DNA from: Rickettsiales bacterium
GTDB taxonomy: Bacteria; Pseudomonadota; Alphaproteobacteria; Rickettsiales; JALZUV01
Direction of reading: 5' to 3'
DNA: 9,814 nucleotides
NCBI GenBank assembly: GCA_023301245.1
Contig: JALZUV010000199.1
Location: forward strand, 1 to 9,814
Made by a program: the position numbers and the translations under genes. Below the pieces are notes generated by a model. It had not been told where the DNA came from. It saw only the letters and a program-made list of their open reading frames with translations, and searched no databases. Below are positions 1 to 6,795 of this stretch, piece after piece. Numbering within the stretch: the first letter of the stretch is position 1; every line of letters begins with the position of its first letter.

Positions 1-626
1 CTTTGCGTTTCGCGCGACCAAAAGCGAACTTTGCGGCCTAAAATAACGATAGGAATAATCACCGCAGGCAGCATTAAAAATACCATGCCCGTTAATTTAC
101 CACTGGTAATAAGCAACAAGCTAGTGCCGCCAATAATGAGTAAGCCGTTACGAATAGCGACAGATAAAGTGCCCGTAAATACGGTTTGTAATAAGGTGGT
201 GTCGGCGGTCATGCGCGAAAGCAGTTCGCCCGTGCGGGTGGTTTCAAAAAACGCCATATCCATATGGATGGTTTTAGCGAAAACATCGCGGCGAATATCG
301 GCAACGAGCCGTTCGCCAATGCTAGATACAAAATAGAACCGTGCAAAAGAGGCGAAAGCCAGTAGCCCCACCACGCCCAGCATCATGAAATATCCATTAT
401 CGAGCAATTGCGGGTCACCTGCGCTAATGCCGAAATCGACTAGATAGCGTAGCGCAGCACCCATGCCTAGCACCGCGCCTGAAGTGAAGATGAGCGAAAT
501 ACAGGCGGCTATCACTAACCCACGGTAAGGGGCTAGGTAGGGAAAGAGTTGCTTTAAACTTGGCAAGCCTCCCTTATCGCGGCGGTGGTTCGCGTTGGCG
601 TAAAGTGTGTGGCTGCGTGCTTCCAT
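1..626 (-). CDS. ABC exporter permease/ATPase, N-terminal part (truncated by window edge)
   Basis: The frame is open from an ATG at 626 to the left edge, giving the first 208 residues of a half-size ABC exporter. Only transmembrane-domain sequence is present; the ATP-binding domain lies outside the window. Hydrophobic segments fall near residues 36-60, 78-99, 152-175 and 179-196. Between them are the family-typical coupling stretch GERLVADIRRDVF (104-116) and the segment FFETTRTGELLSRMTADT (127-143). This wording matches the MsbA-related permease/ATP-binding exporters common in Alphaproteobacteria, which are thought to export lipids or hydrophobic compounds from the inner membrane; the substrate cannot be told here. 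The ATG is the first start after an in-frame stop at 639-641. No purine-rich ribosome site precedes it, so translation may depend on coupling to cyaY, which ends 34 bases upstream on the same strand. Confidence 0.9.
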   Translation of the reverse strand, partial: MEARSHTLYANANHRRDKGGLPSLKQLFPYLAPYRGLVIAACISLIFTSGAVLGMGAALRYLVDFGISAGDPQLLDNGYFMMLGVVGLLAFASFARFYFVSSIGERLVADIRRDVFAKTIHMDMAFFETTRTGELLSRMTADTTLLQTVFTGTLSVAIRNGLLIIGGTSLLLITSGKLTGMVFLMLPAVIIPIVILGRKVRFWSRETQ

Positions 627-660
627 TAGGAGGGTTGTTTAGCGCGAACGGTAGGTAATG

Positions 661-999
661 TCACTCGCCAATAAAGTCTAAGGCGACGCCAGTGAGTTTA
701 TAAAGTTCTGCGCTTAGCAATTCGCTAAGGCGACTGCCATCTTTTGTTAGCTCCCAGCCATCAAGTTGCGCGTTATAATCATAATGCAGGCCGCCACTAA
801 TGGGCGACGATAACCACACTTGTTTAGACGGCGCATGTTTGCTGACAACATATTCATGACCCGAATCTAACTCAATCGTGAGGATGCCCTGATTGAGGTC
901 AGCATCAATGAGCATATCCTTGTCTTTTTGCTCAATTTCATCGGCAATTTTTTCGAGAAGCGCTTCGGCTTTTTTATCAAATTCTGTAATATCTAGCAT
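661..999 (-). CDS. cyaY: Frataxin-like iron donor protein CyaY
   Basis: This 112-residue protein has the length and fold pattern of bacterial frataxin. It has an acidic N-terminal helix (residues 1-32, ending in a run of Asp, Glu and Lys) and a central beta sheet containing the conserved block KQVWLSSPISGGLHYDY. A WEL strand follows, then a closing helix ending in the family-typical L-L-x-x-E-L-Y-K-L-T-G pattern. Frataxins bind iron through the acidic ridge and interact with the cysteine desulfurase/scaffold machinery of iron-sulfur cluster assembly in the cytoplasm; that role is family knowledge. The start ATG (997-999) has no recognisable Shine-Dalgarno sequence but sits directly after a possible extended -10 element. 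The gene is divergent from the penicillin-binding protein and is followed by the ABC exporter on the same strand, with which it may be cotranscribed. Confidence 0.93.
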   Translation of the reverse strand: MLDITEFDKKAEALLEKIADEIEQKDKDMLIDADLNQGILTIELDSGHEYVVSKHAPSKQVWLSSPISGGLHYDYNAQLDGWELTKDGSRLSELLSAELYKLTGVALDFIGE

Positions 1000-1014
1000 A
1001 AATCGATAGTAGCA
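1000..1014 (-). promoter_or_regulatory. Possible extended -10 promoter of cyaY, leaderless start
   Basis: Read on the minus strand, TGC-TACTAT (1014 to 1006) fits an extended -10 element (TGn followed by a hexamer with four of six consensus bases). The usual spacing puts transcription start at base 999, the A of the cyaY ATG. No good -35 hexamer lies at normal distance, which extended -10 promoters tolerate. No Shine-Dalgarno precedes the ATG, consistent with a leaderless mRNA. The match is short and could arise by chance. Confidence 0.35.
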
Positions 1015-1044
1015 AGATTTTCGAGCTTGAGAAGCGTAAGTTTT

Positions 1045-1049
1045 AAAGG
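1045..1049 (+). promoter_or_regulatory. Ribosome binding site deciding a TTG start
   Basis: AAAGG lies six bases before the TTG at 1056-1058. The frame is closed upstream by TAA at 1044-1046, so TTG is the first possible start. A GTG at 1086 is the next candidate but has only a purine stretch about 22 bases away, which is too far. Confidence 0.5.
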
Positions 1050-1055
1050 CTTGTT

Positions 1056-3380
1056 TTGAAAGGAAAACTCCGTTATTTCACAGCCGTGGTAAGAAAACGT
1101 ACAACCTCAACGACCAAACGTGCCAGTACGGCGCGCAAAACGCGTGCGTCTGGCAAGCGTACTCAGGCTCGTGCGGTGCTCCCGCCAAAACAAAAGAGTT
1201 CTTGGTGGAGTCCTAAAAGAATTTGGCTAAAATTACTGTCTCTTTGCTTTATGTTAGGGGTGATTGGCCTTTTAGTTTTATTATGGTTTGCCAGTGAGTT
1301 ACCCGATTTGGATAAATTGGAAAGTTACGACAAACCCCCCGGTATTCGTATCTTCGATACTTCCGAAAACCTAATTGGTTCTTACGGTCATGTGGTGGGT
1401 AAATATGTGGCTTTTGATGGGCTGCCAAAGCATCTAATTCAAGCGCTTTTAGCCACCGAAGATCGCCGCTTTTTTGAGCATGTAGGCGTTGACCCAATGG
1501 GTATTGCACGTGCGATGTATCATAATATTGCTGCCGGTGGCGTGGTGCAGGGCGGTAGTACTATCACCCAGCAATTGGCAAAAAATACTTTCTTAACCCC
1601 GGCACGTACCTTTAAGCGTAAAATTCAAGAAGTGATGTTAAGTGTTTGGATTGAAAACCATTTTAGTAAAGAAAAAATTGTCGAAATCTATTTCAATCGC
1701 GTTTATTTAGGTGCGGGTAACTATGGTATTGATGCGGCCTCTCGTCATTATTTTAATAAGTCAGCCACTGATTTGAATTTAGAGGAATCTGCCTTATTGG
1801 TAGGGTTGCTAAAAGCTCCTTCGCGCTATGCACCCACCCGCGATAAGGAGCTTTCTTTTAAGCGAACTCAACAAGTTATTTTAAATATGAAAGATGCGAA
1901 AATGCTCAATGACAGAGCCGCATCAGAAGCGATTGCAGGCTTTGAGAAAACCATTAACTTGCAACCTGAAAAAGGCAAGGGCGCCCGCTATTTTGCTGAT
2001 TGGGTGGTCGATTTAATTCCGACGGTTATTGGGCAAGTTGATGGGGATATTGAAGTTTACACCACGTTGAATCCGCGTATTCAAAATAAAGCAGAAACAA
2101 CCATTACCAGTTATTTAGAAAAGCAGGGCGGGACGAAAAATGTTAGCCAAGCGGCCTTATTAACCATGTCGCCTGATGGTGCTATTAAGGCCATGGTGGG
2201 CGGTGTTGATTATAATAAAAACCAGTTTAACCGCATCACGCAGGCGAGGCGTCAGCCAGGTTCGGCTTTTAAATTATTTGTTTATTTAGCGGCCCTTGAG
2301 TCGGGTTTAACGCCTAATAGTTGGGTGATGGATAAGCGTATTCAGTTTGGCGGATGGTCGCCTAGGAACTATAATGGGCGATATCTTGGCGATATTAAAT
2401 TGCGTGAAGCATTTTTCCGCTCCGTCAATACGGTGGCCGTACAATTGGCAAGACAAGTAGGCATTGGCACAGTGATTAAAATGGCTCGACGTTTAGGAGT
2501 GAAGGGGCCTTTGAGCCCTAACCTTTCTCTTGCGTTAGGCGCGGGTGAAATGACCATGCTCGATTTGGTTGGCGCTTATAGCCATTTAGCCAACAACGGT
2601 AAAAAGACCGCCCCTTATGCAATTCGTAAAATTACCAATCAAATGACGGGCGAACTTATTTATGAGCGCACGGGCAAAGAGACAAAGCAAGGCGAGGCTC
2701 TAGGCGGTGATGTAACGCGCATGATGAATGATATGCTAACGGATACTGTTTCCTTAGGGACAGGGCGTAGTGCGAGCTTTGGCCGCCCCGCTGCAGGTAA
2801 GACGGGTACGACTAATGATAACCGCGATGCATGGTTTATTGGCTTTACTCCTCAATTTACGACGGGTGTGTGGGTAGGGAATGACGATAATAAACCGACC
2901 AAAAAAATAACGGGCGGGTCTATGCCAGCACTCATTTGGCGCGACGTGATGAAATCTGCTCATGCAGGCCTGCCTGTATTGCCGATTCCGCAGCATTATC
3001 AACGTTTCAATGGTTCGCCGATGCAGGGCGACATCTATAGCACTTCGGGTGCAAATTTACCTTGGAATCAGGGAGTTGATGGTGGCTCTGCAGGGCGGCC
3101 CAACCAAGCGCTACCATGGGAGCGCGAGACTGATGTTTATACGCCTCCAGCACGTTCTCTTTTGAATGGATCTAACCCGCGTCATGGTATTCATCGGGGA
3201 GCACCTGTAACGCGCGATGTTGATTTGCCAACATCGCAGCGCCAAGCACCTAAAAAAGCGTCATCGGAATCTTCTGTCACTGAAGAAGCGGCAGAATGGG
3301 TGCGCGATAGCGTTAAGAGTCGTGAGTATGATTATCCAGAAGGTGGTCGTCGTGGGCGTAAACGACGTCTTTTCGATTAA
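1056..3380 (+). CDS. Class A penicillin-binding protein, PBP1A family (bifunctional transglycosylase/transpeptidase)
   Basis: This 774-residue inner-membrane enzyme polymerises lipid II and crosslinks peptidoglycan in the periplasm. A cytoplasmic tail rich in Lys, Arg, Thr and Ser (1-55) precedes one membrane anchor (about 56-82). The GT51 glycosyltransferase domain (about 97-275) shows ATEDRRFFEH with catalytic Glu135, then GGSTITQQLAKN (166-177) and RKIQE with the second key Glu192. The transpeptidase domain (about 365-630) has the SxxK motif SAFK with nucleophile Ser403, SVN at 456-458 and KTGTT at 582-586, so both activities should be intact. The GT and TP domains are joined by a short linker without the OB-type insertion of E. 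coli PBP1a (850 residues). Residues 640-774 form a low-complexity tail ending in a basic RRGRKRRLFD. The start is TTG. The next gene, 148 bases on, has its own promoter-like sequence. Whether to call it mrcA is uncertain, so no symbol is given. Confidence 0.93.
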   Translation: MKGKLRYFTAVVRKRTTSTTKRASTARKTRASGKRTQARAVLPPKQKSSWWSPKRIWLKLLSLCFMLGVIGLLVLLWFASELPDLDKLESYDKPPGIRIFDTSENLIGSYGHVVGKYVAFDGLPKHLIQALLATEDRRFFEHVGVDPMGIARAMYHNIAAGGVVQGGSTITQQLAKNTFLTPARTFKRKIQEVMLSVWIENHFSKEKIVEIYFNRVYLGAGNYGIDAASRHYFNKSATDLNLEESALLVGLLKAPSRYAPTRDKELSFKRTQQVILNMKDAKMLNDRAASEAIAGFEKTINLQPEKGKGARYFADWVVDLIPTVIGQVDGDIEVYTTLNPRIQNKAETTITSYLEKQGGTKNVSQAALLTMSPDGAIKAMVGGVDYNKNQFNRITQARRQPGSAFKLFVYLAALESGLTPNSWVMDKRIQFGGWSPRNYNGRYLGDIKLREAFFRSVNTVAVQLARQVGIGTVIKMARRLGVKGPLSPNLSLALGAGEMTMLDLVGAYSHLANNGKKTAPYAIRKITNQMTGELIYERTGKETKQGEALGGDVTRMMNDMLTDTVSLGTGRSASFGRPAAGKTGTTNDNRDAWFIGFTPQFTTGVWVGNDDNKPTKKITGGSMPALIWRDVMKSAHAGLPVLPIPQHYQRFNGSPMQGDIYSTSGANLPWNQGVDGGSAGRPNQALPWERETDVYTPPARSLLNGSNPRHGIHRGAPVTRDVDLPTSQRQAPKKASSESSVTEEAAEWVRDSVKSREYDYPEGGRRGRKRRLFD

Positions 3381-3482
3381 ACCTTCACTATAAATAATAT
3401 ATTTATTCTATAAAACAGCTGCTTCTGTCGCTCTTGTGTGACGGTTTGTAATAAAACCTTAACAAACATCCCTCTGCCGCCA

Positions 3483-3491
3483 TGGTATTAT
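3483..3491 (+). promoter_or_regulatory. Extended -10 promoter for the 566-residue membrane protein gene
   Basis: TGG-TATTAT is a good extended -10 element in the 148-base gap after the penicillin-binding protein gene. Transcription would start near 3498, leaving a leader of about 31 bases. The leader contains the purine-rich ribosome site AGAAGGGAAG (3517-3526) just before the ATG at 3529. There is no strong -35; TTAACA at 3459-3464 is 21 bases away, which is too far for a standard pair. The rest of the gap is AT-rich with no ORF or RNA structure I can support. Confidence 0.5.
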
Positions 3492-3528
3492 ATATAAGTA
3501 ATTTAATCGGCAAACGAGAAGGGAAGTT

Positions 3529-5229
3529 ATGCGCTATCAATGGCAGAGTGATGCCTCGTTGATTCAGGAAGTTACCTTTACGGGTAATGGTCAGAGTACC
3601 ATCCGCGAAGCTGTAATTACGATTCCCGCGCATGCAAAGGATGCTGATAAGCTACGAAATTTAGATAATTTATTCATCGATAATGGCTATAGCGTTAGCT
3701 ACGATATCAAAGATAATCAGCCTATTATTCGTGTTGGTGGGTTTCGCCAACCGAAAGATGTACTCACATTTTTGAAACAAAAAGAAGTGGTTTCGGGCAA
3801 TATTCAAGCCATTAAAACCACTAAAGCTGCGCCTTCAATGTGGCGTACTATCCGCGATAATAGCCTTGTGTTATCGGCTGCATTTTACATGCTGGGTAAC
3901 ACCGCTACCGCATTAAGTGGTTTGTTCCGCAATGATATGGACGAGCTGAAAGCGGGAGTAGCTTTTAGCGTAGGCGATAGTTTTATGCTGTTATTTGGCA
4001 AAACTAGCGACAAACAAAAACAAGAGCATGTGATGCAAGGATTCGGAGAATTTCTTGGGCAGCACGGCTATACGCCCGATGTGGGGAGTAACTTTTCTGC
4101 TTCGGCCATTAAAAATAAATCGCATAATGGTTTTACAAAGGCGATGAAAAGTTTGGTTATTCCCGTCAAATCAGTTTCGGAAATTTTTGCAGGATATTCT
4201 TTTGCAAAAGCAGGTTTTAACCAAGAAAATGCTTATAAAAAAGTTGCAGGTACGGCTTTGATGACAGGCTTTAGCGCTGGTTTATTAATTCCTGAAAAGA
4301 ACAATTCGCAAATTCGCGATATTATGGGAGTCGATACGCCCGAGCAGGCCAAGCTGGCCTATAAAGATTTATCCATTTGGCAAAAAGTGAAATATGCGGT
4401 GATGAGCAAACCGCTCATTCTATCAGGGGGCTTTGCGGCGATTAATAATTTTGCGACCCTATTCGGTGCGTTTGATGAAAAGAAAAACGCGCGTAATTTG
4501 CGGAAAGTTGAAGCAGAATTAGGGGTCGATAAAAATGGTTCTCGTCTTTCAACAGCTAATAGTAGTTACGAAATTTCGATTTTAAATTATACAAAAACCA
4601 AACAGGTTGAGAAAACGGCCTATGCTGCTCATAGCGAGTTGGAGCAGAAGGTTAATAGTGCCTCAACACCAGAATCGCAAAAAGAGAAATTGAAGCCAGA
4701 GCTTTTAAAAGCCGCCAGCAACGTTAAAAAATTAGAAGCTGAATATAAAAATGCAACCAAAGGACGTTTCGGCCTAGATGGAAGTAAGTTTTGGATTTTC
4801 AACTTAGTACAGGGTGGCCTGTTTTTAGTGGCCAACTCGCTTTATGGTATGAGTTCCAAATCAGGCAGCGGTAATCAAGAGTTGACGGACCGTTTTGTAT
4901 CAGCCGCTTCCACGGAAATTGTTAAGCAAACTGACCCTGCTGCTCGTAATAATCTAATCACTCTTGCGGCACAATATGCCAGCGAACTAGAAGAGATGGA
5001 TTTTACCAATGCAGAAATGCGTACCATGATTGAAGCTCATGTTGAGCAGTTGCAAGCAAGCCCGTGGGTGAAAAAATATGCAGAGCCTGAGGTGGCACAA
5101 ACACCAGAACCTGAAGTGGCTGTTATTGAAATGGACAAAGAGAGAAGCTCACCGTCTTTTGCCGCCAAAGTAAATCAGCAAGCATTAGAGGCCGAAGCGG
5201 CACAAGCGACTGCTTCGCACCGCGTTTAA
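3529..5229 (+). CDS. Multi-pass membrane protein of unknown function with N-terminal alpha/beta domain
   Basis: I do not recognise this 566-residue protein. Residues about 24-98 read as beta-alpha-beta-beta-alpha-beta, the order of a ferredoxin-like or ACT-like domain, with no catalytic motif. Hydrophobic segments follow at about 112-133, 141-157, 239-255, 294-315 and 421-441. The first, fourth and fifth share the pattern [LIV][LV][SQ][AG][AG][FL]xx[LIV]xN, suggesting internal duplication. Residues 355-410 are charged and probably coiled coil. The C-terminal part (450-515) is helical and probably soluble, followed by an EPEVA repeat (519-523, 527-531) and an Ala/Glu-rich end. No signal peptide is seen. 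The ATG at 3529 has a strong purine-rich ribosome site. It is transcribed like the upstream penicillin-binding protein but has its own probable promoter, and converges on gcvPB with 36 bases between stops. Codon use looks like its neighbours. A lineage-specific inner-membrane protein is the most I can say. Confidence 0.85.
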   Translation: MRYQWQSDASLIQEVTFTGNGQSTIREAVITIPAHAKDADKLRNLDNLFIDNGYSVSYDIKDNQPIIRVGGFRQPKDVLTFLKQKEVVSGNIQAIKTTKAAPSMWRTIRDNSLVLSAAFYMLGNTATALSGLFRNDMDELKAGVAFSVGDSFMLLFGKTSDKQKQEHVMQGFGEFLGQHGYTPDVGSNFSASAIKNKSHNGFTKAMKSLVIPVKSVSEIFAGYSFAKAGFNQENAYKKVAGTALMTGFSAGLLIPEKNNSQIRDIMGVDTPEQAKLAYKDLSIWQKVKYAVMSKPLILSGGFAAINNFATLFGAFDEKKNARNLRKVEAELGVDKNGSRLSTANSSYEISILNYTKTKQVEKTAYAAHSELEQKVNSASTPESQKEKLKPELLKAASNVKKLEAEYKNATKGRFGLDGSKFWIFNLVQGGLFLVANSLYGMSSKSGSGNQELTDRFVSAASTEIVKQTDPAARNNLITLAAQYASELEEMDFTNAEMRTMIEAHVEQLQASPWVKKYAEPEVAQTPEPEVAVIEMDKERSSPSFAAKVNQQALEAEAAQATASHRV

Positions 5230-5265
5230 CCGTTATTATTTACCCAAAGGGCAACGGCTTCACAC

Positions 5266-6795
5266 TCAACTATTTGCCATCATCATTTGCCATGTAAGCG
5301 TTGGCTTGCGGGCTGCTTTTGCTTCGTCTAATCGGCGGCGTGGCGTTGATTTTGGAAGCTCTAAGAATTGCTCGCCATTGCCTGCTTCTGTTTCATCGGC
5401 AATCATTTTCATAATCGCAATAAAGCGGTCGATGGTTTCTTTCGTTTCGCTCTCGGTTGGCTCAATTAGCATTGCGCCTTGGACTACAAGCGGGAAGAAT
5501 ACCGTCATTGGGTGCATGCCATGTTCAATCAGCGTTTTGGCAATATCCATGGTGGTAACACCGTTGGCTTTTTGCTTCTTATCTGACAGTAAACATTCAT
5601 GCATACACATGCCGTTAAATGGTACGTGGTAATGCTCTTGCAGCTGCACGCGAACATAGTTGGCGTTTAGCACTGCATCTTCGGATGCTTGGCGAATACC
5701 ATCCACCCCATGTGCCATCATATAAGCAAGTGCCCGTACGAACATTCCCATGTGACCATGGAAGCCTTTCATGCGGCCAATGCTATCTTCGGCTTCATAT
5801 TCGAGTGTGTAACTATCAGCCTCTTTTTGCACACGTGGAACGGGCAGGAAGGGAGTGAGCTCTTCGGTAACTACAATGGGGCCACTACCTGGGCCACCCC
5901 CGCCATGCGGGGTAGAGAAGGTTTTATGCAGGTTAATATGCATCACATCTACGCCAAAATCAGCAGGGCGAACGCGGCCAGCGATGGCGTTGAAATTCGC
6001 GCCATCGCAATAGAAGTAACCGCCTGCTTCGTGCAGAAGGTCGGCGATTTCTTTTACGTTCGGGTCAAATAATCCGCAGGTGTTGGGGTTGGTTAGCATG
6101 AAGCCCGCAACATCATCATTTAGCGCGGCTTTATAGGCATCCATATCGACAAAACCTTCGTCAGTCGATGGCAGGGTTTGAATTTCAAATCCGCACATCA
6201 CGGCAGTGGCAGGGTTAGTGCCGTGGGCGCTGTCAGGAACGAGAACGATTTTGCGATTCTCGCCACGTTTTTCGAGCGCTTTACGAATCACGAGCATGCC
6301 CGCCATTTCGCCTTGTGCACCAGCTGCTGGGCAAAGCGATACACCCGGTAAGCCAGTGAGTTCGCTCAACCAATGTTGCAGCTCGTACATGAGTTCTAAT
6401 GCACCTTGAGTCGTGCGTTCATCTTGCATTGGGTGCAAGTTAGCAAGACCGGGCAAGCGTGCCATTTTCTCGTTTAAGCGAGGGTTGTGCTTCATGGTGC
6501 ATGAGCCTAGTGGGTAGAAGCCAGAATCGATGCTGAAATTTTGTTGTGATAGGCGCACAAAGTGGCGCACGGCTTGAGGTTCGCTCACTTGAGGTAAACC
6601 AATTGTGCCACGCGTGGCTTGGCCTGTGCGAGATTTTAAGCCTTTGGTAGGCACAAAATCGACACCACAGCGGCCTTCAAAGCTGCGTTCAATTAGCAGC
6701 GGTTCTTCAAAGTTTAAGCCGTGGCTACGGTCAATGAGGGCATCGTTTGCAGAGTTAGTCGTCATCGGAAGTTCTTTCTTTAATGCAGCAGTCAT
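5266..6795 (-). CDS. gcvPB: Glycine dehydrogenase (decarboxylating) subunit 2, P-protein C-terminal half
   Basis: This 509-residue subunit corresponds to the C-terminal half of the single-chain P protein and carries the pyridoxal phosphate lysine. With GcvPA it decarboxylates glycine and transfers the aminomethyl group to lipoylated GcvH in the cytoplasm. Visible motifs include FYPLGSCTMKHNP (93-105), the AAGAQGE cofactor region (157-163), DSAHGTNPA (188-196), FYCDGANFNA (261-270) and NLHKTFSTPHGGGGPG (288-303) with the Schiff-base Lys291. The ATG at 6795 overlaps the gcvPA stop as TAATG and has AAGGGAG seven bases upstream, so this start is favoured over the internal Met11. It is the last gene of the operon, and no obvious hairpin with a T-run follows it. 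Confidence 0.97.
   Translation of the reverse strand: MTAALKKELPMTTNSANDALIDRSHGLNFEEPLLIERSFEGRCGVDFVPTKGLKSRTGQATRGTIGLPQVSEPQAVRHFVRLSQQNFSIDSGFYPLGSCTMKHNPRLNEKMARLPGLANLHPMQDERTTQGALELMYELQHWLSELTGLPGVSLCPAAGAQGEMAGMLVIRKALEKRGENRKIVLVPDSAHGTNPATAVMCGFEIQTLPSTDEGFVDMDAYKAALNDDVAGFMLTNPNTCGLFDPNVKEIADLLHEAGGYFYCDGANFNAIAGRVRPADFGVDVMHINLHKTFSTPHGGGGPGSGPIVVTEELTPFLPVPRVQKEADSYTLEYEAEDSIGRMKGFHGHMGMFVRALAYMMAHGVDGIRQASEDAVLNANYVRVQLQEHYHVPFNGMCMHECLLSDKKQKANGVTTMDIAKTLIEHGMHPMTVFFPLVVQGAMLIEPTESETKETIDRFIAIMKMIADETEAGNGEQFLELPKSTPRRRLDEAKAARKPTLTWQMMMANS

Noticed and set aside
31..336. Plus-strand open frame of 101 codons opposite the ABC exporter
   Set aside because: It is antisense to a frame with clear exporter motifs, has no ribosome site and no recognisable protein features.
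628..660. AGGAGGG on the plus strand as a ribosome site for a small gene
   Set aside because: The only nearby plus-strand ATG (658-660) opens a frame of seven codons including the stop, so no gene is supported.
3390..3406. AT-only hairpin after the penicillin-binding protein gene (ATAAATA / TATTTAT)
   Set aside because: A seven-pair stem made only of A and T with a three-base loop is not stable enough to call a terminator in AT-rich intergenic DNA.
5230..5257. Possible bidirectional terminator between the converging 566-residue gene and gcvPB
   Set aside because: CCGTT (5230-5234) can pair with AACGG (5253-5257), enclosing a small CCC-AAA-GGG hairpin, but there is an eight-base bulge and no T-run on either strand, so the structure is weak.
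5689..6072. Plus-strand open frame of 127 codons opposite gcvPB
   Set aside because: It lies wholly antisense to the conserved core of gcvPB and its composition fits a shadow frame.
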